Assembly (NCBI GenBank): GCA_973895155.1 | Contig: OZ316897.1 | Location: forward strand, 1-64,000 | Source: Marsupella aquatica | Taxonomy: Eukaryota > Marchantiophyta | DNA length: 64,000 nt | Reading direction: 5' to 3' | Shown: piece after piece, positions 1-12,555 of the stretch | Layout of the letters: the number at the start of each line of letters is the position of its first letter | How positions within the stretch are numbered: the first letter of the stretch is position 1 | The notes under the pieces: model-generated | What the model saw: only the letters and a program-made list of their open reading frames with translations | Databases searched by the model: none | Told to the model about the DNA's origin: nothing | Made by a program: the position numbers and the translations under genes

Positions 1-1983
1 CCCTAAACCCTAAACCCTAACATAACCAAACCCTAAACCCTAAACCCTAAACTAAACCCTAAACCCTAAACCCTAAACCCTAAACCCTAAACCCTAAACC
101 CTAAACCCTAAACCCTAAACCCTAAACCCTAAACCCTAAACCCTAAACCCTAAACCCTAAACCCTAAACCCTAAACCCTAAACCCTAAACCCTAAACCCT
201 AAACCCTAAACCCTAAACCCTAAACCCTAAACCCTAAACCCTAAACCCTAAACCCTAAACCCTAAACCCTAAACCCTAAACCCTAAACCCTAAACCCTAA
301 ACCCTAAACCCTAAACCCTAAACCCTAAACCCTAAACCCTAAACCCTAAACCCTAAACCCTAAACCCTAAACCCTAAACCCTAAACCCTAAACCCTAAAC
401 CCTAAACCCTAAACCCTAAACCCTAAACCCTAAACCCTAAACCCTAAACCCTAAACCCTAAACCCTAAACCCTAAACCCTAAACCCTAAACCCTAAACCC
501 TAAACCCTAAACCCTAAACCCTAAACCCTAAACCCTAAACCCTAAACCCTAAACCCTAAACCCTAAACCCTAAACCCTAAACCCTAAACCCTAAACCCTA
601 AACCCTAAACCCTAAACCCTAAACCCTAAACCCTAAACCCTAAACCCTAAACCCTAAACCCTAAACCCTAAACCCTAAACCCTAAACCCTAAACCCTAAA
701 CCCTAAACCCTAAACCCTAAACCCTAAACCCTAAACCCTAAACCCTAAACCCTAAACCCTAAACCCTAAACCCTAAACCCTAAACCCTAAACCCTAAACC
801 CTAAACCCTAAACCCTAAACCCTAAACCCTAAACCCTAAACCCTAAACCCTAAACCCTAAACCCTAAACCCTAAACCCTAAACCCTAAACCCTAAACCCT
901 AAACCCTAAACCCTAAACCCTAAACCCTAAACCCTAAACCCTAAACCCTAAACCCTAAACCCTAAACCCTAAACCCTAAACCCTAAACCCTAAACCCTAA
1001 ACCCTAAACCCTAAACCCTAAACCCTAAACCCTAAACCCTAAACCCTAAACCCTAAACCCTAAACCCTAAACCCTAAACCCTAAACCCTAAACCCTAAAC
1101 CCTAAACCCTAAACCCTAAACCCTAAACCCTAAACCCTAAACCCTAAACCCTAAACCCTAAACCCTAAACCCTAAACCCTAAACCCTAAACCCTAAACCC
1201 TAAACCCTAAACCCTAAACCCTAAACCCTAAACCCTAAACCCTAAACCCTAAACCCTAAACCCTAAACCCTAAACCCTAAACCCTAAACCCTAAACCCTA
1301 AACCCTAAACCCTAAACCCTAAACCCTAAACCCTAAACCCTAAACCCTAAACCCTAAACCCTAAACCCTAAACCCTAAACCCTAAACCCTAAACCCTAAA
1401 CCCTAAACCCTAAACCCTAAACCCTAAACCCTAAACCCTAAACCCTAAACCCTAAACCCTAAACCCTAAACCCTAAACCCTAAACCCTAAACCCTAAACC
1501 CTAAACCCTAAACCCTAAACCCTAAACCCTAAACCCTAAACCCTAAACCCTAAACCCTAAACCCTAAACCCTAAACCCTAAACCCTAAACCCTAAACCCT
1601 AAACCCTAAACCCTAAACCCTAAACCCTAAACCCTAAACCCTAAACCCTAAACCCTAAACCCTAAACCCTAAACCCTAAACCCTAAACCCTAAACCCTAA
1701 ACCCTAAACCCTAAACCCTAAACCCTAAACCCTAAACCCTAAACCCTAAACCCTAAACCCTAAACCCTAACCCTAAACCCTAAACCCTAAACCCTAAAAC
1801 CCTAAAACCCTAAAACCCTAAACCCTAAACCCTAAACCCTAAACCCTAAACCCTAAACCCTAAACCCTAAACCCTAAACCCTGAACCCTAAACCCTAAAC
1901 CCCTAACCCCTAAACCCTAAACCCTAAACCTAAACCCTAAACCCTAAACCCTAAACCCTAAACCCTAAACCCTAAACCCTAAA
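1..1983. repeat. Telomere, plant-type (CCCTAAA)n
   Basis: The sequence is an almost uninterrupted run of the 7-bp unit CCCTAAA, the complement of the plant telomere repeat TTTAGGG. The C-rich strand reads inward from the window start, which is the orientation of a left chromosome end. From about 1770 to 1983 the units become irregular (CCCTAA, CCCTAAAA, CCCTGAA, CCCCTAA), as is usual at the proximal edge. The outermost 55 bases are also irregular, which may be assembly noise at a contig tip. It ends directly against unique-looking DNA at 1984. Confidence 0.98.
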
Positions 1984-2654
1984 GGCCGTTTCAGCCAATT
2001 CTTTTGATGCTTCAATCAACCGAGTGGTTGTTGCACCTCACTGGTCACGTCAAGTGAACTACTGTACTAGCTACTGCGTTTATGTCCACTAAGGCCTCTG
2101 GTGGCTGGTCGAGTAGAACTCCCACACCAATAATGAACCTGTTAGCCGAAGCCCGCCACAAAGTTGTTAGGGGATCGGGACCAAAAGGCTGAGGGCAGCG
2201 CCCTATTCTACCCAAAACGCCACTTTTGGAACTTTTTTAAGTAGTACACATTGCGCCTGTTTTTTTCTCCACTTCCTGCTACAACTTTTTAGGTTTTGTG
2301 ATTAGACTGCCTCGCCGCCATCAAAGCTTAACATTGGGCCTTGTAGACTGTTCGAGACTGCCAGCTGATTTCTCCAAAGGGTCGCCGCTATAGCTTCTCC
2401 AAGAGAACGAATGCCACTGCAGCTTCCCCAGCAGAGGGTGGTCAAAAATCTGGATCACGTCCCATAGCCTGTCCACCTTGCTCCAAGCACTCATAGAGTC
2501 TTGAGTTTACGTTGTGTGCACATTGTGCTCCCCGTAAAATTTTGTCATTTCGCGCGCGCGGCAACTTGGACTTGGTTCCTCACAATCGCGCATGCGTGGA
2601 ACTTGTGATTGCTCTGTTATAAAGACTTTCAACAAAGTTTAACTACAAAATCAA

Positions 2655-3204
2655 TTACGTGTCCAAGTTCGTCTGTAACTGCGGGGCTATTGCCTTTACT
2701 TCCCACAATACCGTGATCTCCTTGTTAATCTTAACAAGAGCATCTACACATCTCTTAGCATGTACCCAACTCTTAGCATCTACATAACTCTTAGCATCTA
2801 CGCAAGTCTTCGTTTCCATTGGCAACCATTTCCACTGTGCAACGACCTGCCGAGCAGTACCTCCAGGAATTTGGTATAACAATTGTAAGAGAAGGCCAGA
2901 CATCATAGCCCCTTGAGTGTGCACCTCGGGATCTCCTGGGGGGACATCCATAGAAGGAGATCCTTCTTTCAATTGGAGAAGAGGGCGTTGAGTGCGGTTC
3001 TCGTTGATCCCTTCCCTTCACTGGGGCGAACGGATGAGGGTCTCTACGACAACTCAATGCAGTTCTAAAGATTGTCGACAACCCAACAATTGAAAGAGGA
3101 ATAGAATCTTGATCTGTGGGAATGAGCCCGTCCTTCCAACTTCTTGACATGCCTGGCCAAAGAGCTTGATCGATTAACAGAGTCACTGGCCTGCTATATA
3201 TCAA
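2655..3204 (-). other. Possible degraded coding region, copy A
   Basis: Two overlapping minus-strand open frames of 105 and 137 codons lie here, and both recur in copy B with only a few amino-acid changes. The 105-codon frame contains a short heptad-like repetition (VDAKSYVDAK, VHAKRCVDA) encoded by an 18-bp DNA repeat. I recognise no domain. Conservation between A and B is uninformative because the whole block is recently duplicated, so this may be a gene remnant or chance open frames. Confidence 0.15.
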
Positions 3205-4041
3205 AACCTTTCATGGTAGTGATTGTCATTCAATCCAGGCATTCATCCAGAGCTAGAGACCTTGCAGTGGGCACTACTAGTACATAGTTGGACAGCTACA
3301 AGATACGGATGTTACATGCTGTTGCTTGAGCATTTAGACAGTGTTTGGTCACTTTAGTCTCTAGAAGATATGAATGGTCTTGTTGCTCGCAGAAAATCTA
3401 GTCTCTACTTTAGATAGTGATAATACCTAGGTTAGCATGTTCTAAGTTCTTTGTAGTTATTGGCGGCTTGATCAGGAATTTTCGATAGTGATAATACCTA
3501 GGTTAGCATAATTTCTGAATCTTTGTAGTTATTCGGAACTCAGGAATGTTGGCTCAGTCTTTGGTCTTCAAATGGTATTTCTCTGGTTTTCTCCCCTTTT
3601 GTGTGTCTCATTTAGTTGAGATCCTCTGTCTCTTCTCCCCTCTTGTGTGTCTCATTTAGTTGAGATCCTGTATCAGCTTCTCCCCGTTTTGGGGGGTCAT
3701 GTAATTGGGATCCTGTCCCTTCTCCCCTTTATTGGGTCTCATCCACAGATTTGGCTCATTTTGTTCTTTGGTAGAGTGATTCATTTCCATTTGGACCCTC
3801 ATTAGATGTATGTAAGCTAACGGAACATATTAAACAAATGGGACCTGCCTGTGGGCAAAAACCTATTGGGACCACATGTGAACCTTGTCCTCTATCTAGT
3901 ACCCATTGTTGCTTCTTTCTTGCAGTTATTTTTCATCATTTTGTTACTGATAACAATTAATAAATTGAGCTCAAAATAATTGATTTAATTAACCTTTGCT
4001 GTGTTTGCATTTCCTTTCTAAATCACTTAAGCTGAGGGTAA

Positions 4042-4061
4042 AGTTTAGGGTTTAGGGTTTA
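4042..4061 (+). repeat. Interstitial TTTAGGG tract (A1)
   Basis: There are two to three units of TTTAGGG on the plus strand, opposite in sense to the terminal telomere. The same tract is in copy B near 26637. Such short tracts are often left by repair or insertion of telomeric DNA. Confidence 0.8.
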
Positions 4062-4431
4062 GTTTATCTCTATAATTTGCTTTACTCCATTGTACTTTGT
4101 TTGGCCTTTTTCAGGAAATTGGTCCTTAGTTTTCTTAAATGTACTTCTTCCTCGTTTTCTATTTTAGTAAGGTCTCAATGTGGGGAGAGTTTTGTAGATC
4201 AATGAACTTAGAAAGTTTGTCTCTGCTTTGGAGCAATGTCGGCTTAATTTACAGCAGGGGAGTGTGAGTTCTTTGACAGTACTGGTCTAAGTATCCTAAA
4301 TGTTAGATTCCCCTCAACAGACCCTACATGTGATCACACATTGAGACTTCACCCCTGGCTGCCTCTCACCAATATGTGCAACGTGCACTATATATATAAA
4401 TTAACACACTTAGAATCAACTACTGTAGAAA

Positions 4432-4450
4432 GTTTAGGGTTTAGGGTTTA
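4432..4450 (+). repeat. Interstitial TTTAGGG tract (A2)
   Basis: There are about two and a half plus-strand TTTAGGG units, repeated in copy B near 27024. This is a second short telomere-like tract about 390 bp from the first. Confidence 0.75.
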
Positions 4451-6807
4451 CTAATGATTTCTTATTAATTTCTTCTAGTGATGCCCATCTTGCAGTCTTA
4501 TGTAAACTGTCAGTGAAATAAGTGTCACTCCCCCTATAAAAGAGGGGAGTAAGCCCATTCCCTTCAATTATCTGAGCTTTGCCTAAATACACACATTGCA
4601 CTCACCCATGGTGGAATGTAAGTTTATGGCATTCAAAGTCCAAACTCCAGTTTGACTGCAACCAGCTAAATTGTAGGGTGGACTCCCTTGCCAATTAACT
4701 GCTGAACTTATTGTTGTTAGTTTAGCAAATGAGTAGCTAAACTATTCACTTAGTTTTCTCACTTTGATATCTTTTCCTCACTTTTACTCTTTCTCTCTCC
4801 TTGGTATGTTTTCTCATGTCAACATCTTTTGTTCAACGCACGGGCATTGGTCTAGTTATAGATATGAATACTCCCTCAAATGCATAGCACAACAGAGTGC
4901 CCCAAAAGTGCAGAGATTTTGGTACTCTGGAGCTAGTCTGGATCTAGATATATCCTAATAACAAGGAACTGGCACTCCAGCTTGCTTTGATGAAAAAAGT
5001 CACAATGCCATTACCTTCTTATAAATTTACCCTTGTACATTTTATGGTTCAGATTGTTGAACGATTCAAAGTGTAAGCTCATATGGGATCCCATCCGGGT
5101 CCCATGCATCTAATCATTAAACTGTTAAACCCTTTCAAGGTATTATAAACACTTAATGAACACTCAACTATTATTTGATTCCTAACCATAACAATCTTTA
5201 TGGTGCAACCTCTCGCCAAGTAATGAGTATCCACTGATTCCACCAGGCTACAAGTAGTCAATTCAGATTGGCGGCAGAAGAATAATCATTTTGCCTTGAG
5301 TAACTCTGAAGTGTGATTCATTTATGCCTGGTTTGGCCTTGATTTGTCATCCGTCACACCTGGTCATCCCGCCCCTATCCTGACACCGTCCCAACCTCAT
5401 CCCAACCCTATCCCAACCCCACCCGGTCCCAACCACACCCCGTAGGGCAACACGTAAACTTGCCCGTTAACTCAAACCGGGCATTTATCCCACACAAAGA
5501 TCATCCAACCCCAGGGGCAGGTGAATAATCATTATGCATGGAGTAACTCTGGAATGTGACTCATTTCTGCCAAGGGAAGATCATCCAAACCCAAGGGAAT
5601 GCAGCACATTGAACATGGTCAGAACATTGAACTACACAAACAAGGAGGGAGCTCGACCTGTACTTGCTCTAGGTTGGTCTCCTAGTGGTGTTGGCTATGC
5701 TGATGAGGAAGAAGCCTGAAGCACTTGTTGCTGCAAGCTGCCTCTCTCCGGCCACAATTCCAGGATCCTGAAAATTAAGCTTCACACCCTGACTTGGGCG
5801 TATGCCCAGGTTGACATTTTCCCTCCCTATCATTCTTATTGTTCGGAGAACATGATTGACAGTGAGTTTTGAAGTAAATTCTGGTGTATTATCCTTTTCC
5901 TTTTAATTAGTAGATATTTAAAAAGCAGAAGGGTTTGCAGAATTTATCACAAAGGACATGGTTACATTTCATTATATTGAGTTTATGATGGTTTTATTAC
6001 ATTTTGCTTTGAACTTTTTATTGAATACTCCACGTTTCTCAGATTGCACAAGGGGATCTGGTTGTTGGGATGACTTTGTGAGTGCAAAATCTACTTCCTT
6101 TAGTAGTTGGGAAGCTATCGGCCCTCTTTCACAAGATATTGCCTTACACGTCATTCAAAAGTAAGTTGGCTTCAAGCACTATTGTTGCCAATGATATGAA
6201 GCTCTACATGCACTTGGACAAATGAGTTTCAGTTTCAGGTTTCTTGTCATTGTTTTTGGTCATCCTCAAGACACTAAATCCTTTTAGTGTTCTGTGCAGT
6301 GTCATTCATGCCAACATTGTACAAATATTGAGGCGAGACCAAGGAAAGAACTGTACACTCCTTGGGACAAATCAATAGTAGATTTATGAAGGTGAGTACC
6401 TCAACATCAAAATTCCCCCTTTCTCCCCACCTACATGTTGAATTATTCATAAATCTAATGATAAAAATTACAACTTACGGCATTTCGGTACTCAGATCTG
6501 AAATGGTTCGTGTACTATTTGACCGGAATTGTAATATTTACTGAATTGGAATTAGAATAAACAAATTCAGTGGATTTGTTTGCTATAGTGTGGGAAAATC
6601 TAAAAAAATTGAACACCATAAAATTAAAGTTTACACTTTATTGGATTCTTTGTTATAAAAACATTCTTGAACTGTTTGTTAGAAAAGTTCTTAAACTAAA
6701 GTCCTCAAGGTTTTGAAGGACAGTATTTTTGAATGGCTATGATCACAGATCTCACCTTTTGGACGTGGTTACAATTATCCCTATTTTCATTGCTCCCCAT
6801 GTGAATG

Positions 6808-7290
6808 AGGGTACTTTTATCTCCTGAGGGTACCCTTGTGCATGAGGGTACTCTTATCAGTGAGGGTACTCTTATCAATGTGGTACATTTATCAACGATG
6901 GTACTTAATTAGATCAATGAGGGTACCCTTATCAATGAGGGTACTCTTATCTCCTGAGGGTACCCTTGTGCTTGAGGGTACTCTTATCAACGAGGGTACT
7001 CTTATCAGCGAGGGACTCTTATCAGCGAGGGTACTCTTATCAATGGGTACGCTTATCAACAATGGTACTTTGATCAGTGAGGGTACCCTTATCAATGAGG
7101 GTACTCTTATCTCCTGAGGGTACCCTTGCGTATGAGGGTACTCTTAAGTATCAATGAGGGTACACTTATCAACAATGGTACTTTGATAATGAGGGTACCC
7201 TTATCAGTGAGGGTACTCTTATCTCCTAAGGGTATCCTTGTGTTGGGCCTTGTCCATGAGGGTACTCTTATTAATGAGGGTACTTTTATT
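6808..7290 (+). repeat. GAGGGTACTCTTATCA minisatellite, copy A
   Basis: This is a tandem array of 16-20-bp units around GAGGGTACTCTTATCA and variants (CTCCTGAGGGTACCCTTGTG, CAACAATGGTAC). Higher-order blocks recur, for example at about 6810-6850, 6945-6985 and 7110-7150. The array is open in several frames, so it yields artificial repetitive peptides. Copy B carries the same array with a different unit arrangement at its right side. Confidence 0.9.
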
Positions 7291-8495
7291 AGTCATAGCA
7301 AGCAACAAAGCGGGCAGGGACCCCATGAAGGCGCCCTGCGCCGGTAGAAGGACTCCAAACGTACTGAAAAGACCCTAAACCTCACCGGACCAGCATTTTG
7401 GGTATTGCAGGGACAAATACCAGCCAAAGTACATGCCTGAATTTACCTGCTCTATATTGGTTCCCTAAACCAGAGGTGATTTTTTTCATCAAATCCATAC
7501 ATTGTATCCTAGTTTTTTTCGCACATGATGTACAAACCTACATAATGTGAAAGTGGGGGAGAAGAAAAACAGCAAAAACCAAAGCAAGCAAAAAAAAATT
7601 CAGCTTTTTCCAGGAAGAAAAAAAAACTTCACCGTCAGGGGGGAAGGAAAAAAAAACTCCAGCTTCAGGCGCTAGGGAAAAAAACTTGAGGAAGGGCAGG
7701 GAAGGAAAAACAATTTGAGCTTCAGGAAAGGGAAACTTTAAGATTTTAGACGATAGGAAAACTTCAGGTAAGAGTCAAATGTTTTTTTGTAGTATTTGTA
7801 AATTAGAGTCAGGAGTTTTGAACTATCTATTCTCTTCGGTGAATTTGTTTTGGCTACCTTGTTCTCTAGAAAGGCAAGCATTGTGCATCGGTTGAAGTGC
7901 AAAGAAGATAGGACGGTATTTTCTTTCCTGGGTATCGATCAATAGACACGTTATTTAAATATGGGGTACCATTTATTCTAGTAAACAATTCTCTCATTAC
8001 ATTCAATATAAATGGACCCTAAACTCCCCCTGCCCCATTCTGGTCTGGTCTAGTTTTACTCCTCGACACCTCCGTATCTATTTCATACTCAGATTATACA
8101 TTTTCATTTTTACCATCAACCCTAGATTTTCAGAACCTAGAAGCGACGTGTGAGCCGCACTTCACACAAATCAAAATTTATTTTCCCCAGTCCCACATGA
8201 CCTGCCAATTTTCCCTCACACTGGACACTTACATCTAGATAAAAAAACACTACTCAAATGGATGGCTGTATGACATAACAAATGTGTTGTACAACACCTC
8301 ATTTGTGGCCGAAAACTCATTTGTGGCCGAAGACTGTTGGTGTAACAAACAATCTTCCTACTTTACCTGACCTGCATGATTACATCATTTCGTCACGTTT
8401 ATAGTCTTGTGTCCATGTATGTAAAACCCCACATTTTTACAGCCCAGCTTAGTACATTCCTTAATACATTCATTTGTACTTTAATTATGATTATT
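7291..8495. other. No recognisable gene; purine-rich and AT-rich DNA
   Basis: Between the two minisatellites of copy A I see A-rich and purine-rich tracts (about 7555-7750) followed by AT-rich unique-looking DNA, with no supported coding region. It is conserved with copy B only as part of the duplication. Confidence 0.6.
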
Positions 8496-8860
8496 AGATT
8501 ACCCCGGCATTTGCTTCGTATCTATGTGTAGGATTACCCCAGCTTTGTATCCATGGGTGTGGCCAATTTCCAAACATTAACCTTACTAGTACTTTATTGA
8601 TTATAAGATTACCCCGGCTTTTGTATTCATGTGTATGGCACAAATCCTAAACATTAATTAATGTATATTTATTGATGGATAAGATTACCCCAACTTTCGT
8701 ATCCGTGTGTATGGCACAATATCCTAAGATTAACTTGTCTAGTACATTGCTTTGTGATTGGATTACCCCGAGGTTCGGATGTATTCCTAACATTAACCTT
8801 AGTTGTACATTACTCGATTATTAGATTACCCTAGCTTGTGCATGATATCCACGTATATGG
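8496..8860 (+). repeat. GATTACCCCGGCTTTTGTAT minisatellite, copy A
   Basis: There are five or six degenerate units, each with GATTACCCC, then GGCTTTTGTAT, then CATGTGTATGGC and an AT-rich filler, spaced about 45-95 bp apart. Copy B has one additional unit near 31215-31250, so the array changed length after duplication. Confidence 0.8.
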
Positions 8861-8983
8861 CCCAATTTCCTAAATAATATGAACCATAATACCGCATTAC
8901 ATGACCTCAACTTTTGTATCTCTTACTGACAATGGCCATTTATCATGTAAACAGTGTCAACAGTGTGTGGTTTTCTCAGAATA

Positions 8984-8999
8984 CTCTAAACCCTAAACC
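8984..8999 (-). repeat. Interstitial CCCTAAA tract (A3)
   Basis: CTAAACCCTAAACC lies in a non-telomeric context, and the same tract is in copy B near 31616. Confidence 0.7.
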
Positions 9000-9963
9000 T
9001 TGTTCCTTTTCTTTCAATAGTGTTGTGTGGGTTTATCAGAATACTTGGCCTTTACAGATGAACACCTTTTAAGATTAAGAGTGTACCAAGGGTTAGCGCG
9101 AGGTGCAATACAATGCCCACAACAAGATAGATTAGGCAATTCAACCATACTACCCTGCTGTGCCTGTTTGTTCCCCAAAAAACCTTCACCCATACTGGAA
9201 GGTTGCCCATTCAACCTCCTTATAGTAGCAGACTGAACAGAAATCATCACAACTAATCCAAAAACGCAGACTACTGGACAGTACAGTGAGTACTTCTGAT
9301 TATTATACAGTAAGAGTGTGTGTGGTCAGTGATGATGTGGTTTGTCAATAGCTTCTCATCCCACTTTATAAAAACAACAGTGAGGACAGTCTGACCAGCA
9401 CCGCATTTCTTCATTAATGAACATGTCTGTTTACGGTAGTCCACAAAACAAGACATTCCACTCGTAAACAAAATAAGACATTCCACTTAGAGCAGCATTG
9501 CTCTCCTATTGTTCAACTGAGTAATCACTTATCAAAGTGGCTTCAACTGTGGCTGTGCGTTATAGAATACCCCCATCCCACGTACCCCCCTTCACCTTCA
9601 ATACTGTAATTTTGATACGTAAAGACTTTCGTGGCTTTTCTCTTTGTATATTTGAGTGCATTAATTCTCCATAATGCACCCCTTTTTTTGAGGAGGGGAT
9701 TATACAAAACACCTACCTGATACTAACACAATATCTATGAATAGAATCTAATATAACTAAAGAAGGTATATTTTTGGCCAATTCCATAGCAACCACTTCT
9801 TGGATGACCCTTTAATTTGAATTTTCTATTTCAGGGATTCACTTTTTCTTGTTTGTTACCAAAAAGTCACTCAAGTTTTTACGTACATTAAATGTCCTAG
9901 TTACGGGCATTATATCCCACAATGCCCTCTAACCAGGACATTATCCTATTAATACCCTTCAGA

Positions 9964-10215
9964 GCACATGGGCATTAATTTGCATTACCCCAGCCCATGG
10001 TGGCTGTGCATTTTAGAATACCCCATCCCTCATACCCCCAACCTTCAAAATACTGTAATTTGATACATACATACCCTTCGGAGCACATTGGCACTTGCAT
10101 TACCCCAACACATGGTGGCTGTGCGTTTTGGAATACCCCATCCCTCGTAACCCCCAACCTTCAAAATACTGTAATTTGAAACATACATACCCATCTGAGC
10201 ACATGGGCATTTCCC
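9964..10215 (+). repeat. About 117-bp tandem repeat, copy A
   Basis: There are a little over two units containing CATGGTGGCTGTGC, GAATACCCCATCCCTC and CCTTCAAAATACTGTAATTT. A diverged earlier unit sits near 9550-9630. The array is shared with copy B (about 32607-32858). Confidence 0.85.
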
Positions 10216-10221
10216 ACGTCC

Positions 10222-11346
10222 AAAATTTTGTATCTCATTTCCCACGTCCAAAATTGAATGGTGACACATTTGATGCTAACGGAGTTTAAAGGTTTCAACA
10301 TGAAAGCTATGGGAGTCTACGGTTTAACCGGAAATGTTATGGGAGCCTCCACTTTAACCGGAAATGTTGTGGGAGTCCATATGCTGAAACTTGGAGACAT
10401 ACCATGTATCGCATGTGAGACACAGCCTTTACATAAGAGTGTTGTATGGTGGGTTGGACAGTGAAGGCGATTTGGGTCCTAGGAGTGTCTGAATGGAGTT
10501 GCAACACAGATGGAGGTGAGTAGCAAGGCATGGATACCGCAACCATGGATGTTGTACAGAAGAGAAGCTCCATCACTGCACACTCAGCCTGAAACCATGC
10601 CACGCCACTGCCACCAGTAAGCATAAAAAATGCAACCATTCGGAAATGCCTTCGCTCGAAGACTGCATCCGACAGTGAATGACTCTAATCCATCACTTGC
10701 TGCAATTATTGACGATGTCAGTACGCCATCCAAGCGATGCAAGATTCAAGATGCAGATTGAAGGGAATTTGGAGGTGGCGAGCACAGTCAGGACCAGATT
10801 GAAGGCCAGCGACAGGAATTCTCGAAGGCCAATGCTTCCCGACCAAAATACCGACCCAACAATAATGCAGAAGGGAATTTGAAGGTGACGAGCACATTAA
10901 GGAACCAGATTGAAGGCTGGTACAAGAATTCTAGAAGCATTGACCAAGCTTTGTTTCCTTTGTATTTCTCACGAACCCAAATTGAATGGTGACACTTTTG
11001 ATGCTAACGGAGTCCAATGGTTTCAACATGAATGTTATAGCTGCAAAAGACATTTATTGGAAATGTTATGGGAGTGCGGGACTACAAGTGAGTCACAATG
11101 AATGCTAGTGGTGTATGAACACTTAAAAAATAATGTTATGGGAGCCTACGGCAACCACCCGTAAGTCACCCTAATCAATACTAGTGGAGTTTAAAGGTTT
11201 TGATAATAATGTTGTGGGAGTCCAAATAATGAAATGTTGAGACCGTGCACTGCATGTAGGAGACCATGCACCGCGGTCCCTAAATACCCTGAAATGGCCT
11301 GAAGACCGGCCTCATTGCACGCGCTGTGCAGAGAAGATATATACAG
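10222..11346. repeat. 1.1-kb subrepeat unit at the end of copy A
   Basis: This unit occurs three times in the window: here, at 32866-33988 (B), and split at 38677-39250 plus 43857-44372 (C). It begins near TTTGTATCTCATTTCCC and ends at the hairpin motif finishing in TACAG. It has internal redundancy: a segment with GAATGGTGACAC and GATGCTAACGGAGT occurs near 10255 and again near 10985, and TGTTATGGGAG recurs several times. It behaves as an independent dispersed repeat and is perhaps a decayed transposable element. Confidence 0.8.
11311..11346 (+). repeat. Hairpin terminus motif, copy 1
   Basis: The motif has a perfect 5-bp stem TGCAC/GTGCA around GCGCT, followed by GAGAAGATATATACAG. Similarity to the other loci ends right after TACAG, and here the G-rich minisatellite starts immediately. 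This suggests an element terminus. Confidence 0.75.
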
Positions 11347-12178
11347 GTTGAGAGATTTGTGTTGGGAGTTAACACAGTTTGGAGTTACAAAATTTGGTGT
11401 TGTGTTGGGGTGTGAGGGGGTTGGGAGTTGTGTGTTGGGGATTGAGGGGTGTTGGGGATTGTTGGGTGTTGGGGGTTGAGGGATTGGAAGTTGTGTCTTG
11501 GGTTGGGTAGATAGATAGTTGTATGTTGGGGGTTAAGGGAGTTGGGGAGTTATGTGTTTACCGGTTGAAGGAGTTTGGAGTTTGGTTGTGGGTGGGGGTT
11601 GACATTGTGGGTTGGGGGAGTCGTGGGTTGGGGATTGAGGGGTTGTGGGTTCAAGGGGAAGTTGTGTCTTGGGTTGGGTAGGTTGAGAGTTGTGTGTTGG
11701 GAGTTGAGTGAGTTGGGGAGTTTGGTTGTGGGTTGTGGCATGGGTTGGGGGAGATGTGTTGGGGGTTGAGAAAGTCTGGAGTTAGGGATTTAATTTGTTG
11801 TAGAGTTGGGTGTTGGGGGTTGAGGGATTCATTTGGGGAGTTGTGTCTTGGGTTGGGTAGGTTGAGAGATTTATGTTGGGAGTTGAGAAAGTTTGGAGTT
11901 ACAAAATTTGGTGTAGTGTTGGGGGGCTGAGGGGGTTGGGAGTTGTGTGTTGGGGATTAAGGGGTTGTGGGTTCAAGGGGAAGTTGTGTCTTGGGTTGGG
12001 TAGGTTGAGAGTTGTGTGTTGGGGGTTGAGTGAGTTGGGGATTTAATTTGTTGTAGAGTTGGGTAGGTAGACAGTTGTATGTTGGGGGTTGAGGGAGTTG
12101 GGGAGTTATGTGTTGGAGGTTGAAGGAGTTTGGAGTTTGGTTGTGGGTGGGGGTTGACATTGTGGGTTGGGAGTTGCC
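11347..12178 (+). repeat. G-rich minisatellite
   Basis: About 830 bp are built of words such as GTTGGGGGTTGAG, TTGTGTCTTGGGTTGGG and GGTTGTGGGTTC. A longer block containing TTCAAGGGGAAGTTGTGTCT occurs at about 11651 and again near 11972, showing a higher-order repeat of roughly 320 bp. The plus strand is G/T-rich with many G-runs, so G-quadruplex formation is plausible. Long proline- and asparagine-rich minus-strand frames here are low-complexity artefacts. Confidence 0.9.
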
Positions 12179-12212
12179 GGGGAAGTTGTTTGTTGGGATA
12201 GAGACAACCATG

Positions 12213-12387
12213 TTGTAAAAGATGGACAAGAAAGATGATAAAGAAAATCCAACACAAAAGGGAAAATCAACACTAAACCTTTGAACCTTTGATCCCTGAG
12301 TATAGACAGCCACAACAAGGGCAGACTGACACATTGGGCAGTCAGTTGTAAAAGATGGACAAGGAAGATGATAAAGAAAAGCCAACA
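12213..12387 (+). repeat. Pair of 42-bp direct repeats
   Basis: Near-identical segments containing TTGTAAAAGATGGACAAG and GATGATAAAGAAAA occur at 12213-12254 and 12346-12387 with about 90 bp between them. Confidence 0.8.
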
Positions 12388-12555
12388 CTTAGTCTAGAAA
12401 GAGGGGAAATTCAGAGAAAATCTGGACTGTCAATAAGAAGAGATAGATGGGCAAGATCATGTGCAAGGACTTCAATTCAATCCAATCTTCAATGGAAAAT
12501 CCCAGTTCTTACAATATACGGTTAACATAATTATGTATACAAATCATCATTCCTG

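Larger units (their letters stand above)
1984..11346. repeat. Subtelomeric segmental duplication, copy A
   Basis: This 9.36-kb block starts at the telomere junction and is matched by 24575-33988 (copy B) along its whole length. The offset rises from 22,591 to 22,643 through a few small indels and changes in repeat number. Differences are scattered single bases, so the duplication is recent. The block contains C-rich DNA (about 5360-5450), three minisatellites, short TTTAGGG tracts and purine-rich stretches (7560-7750), but no gene I can identify. Homology ends after the motif TACAG at about 11346. Confidence 0.95.

Noticed and set aside
6836-7347. Repetitive peptides of the EGTLISEGTLINE type
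   Set aside because: They are products of translating the GAGGGTAC minisatellite, which is open in several frames on both strands.
11550-12388. Long minus-strand frames rich in Pro, Asn, Thr and His
   Set aside because: They are translations of the G-rich minisatellite on the opposite strand; low complexity and repeat period explain them.
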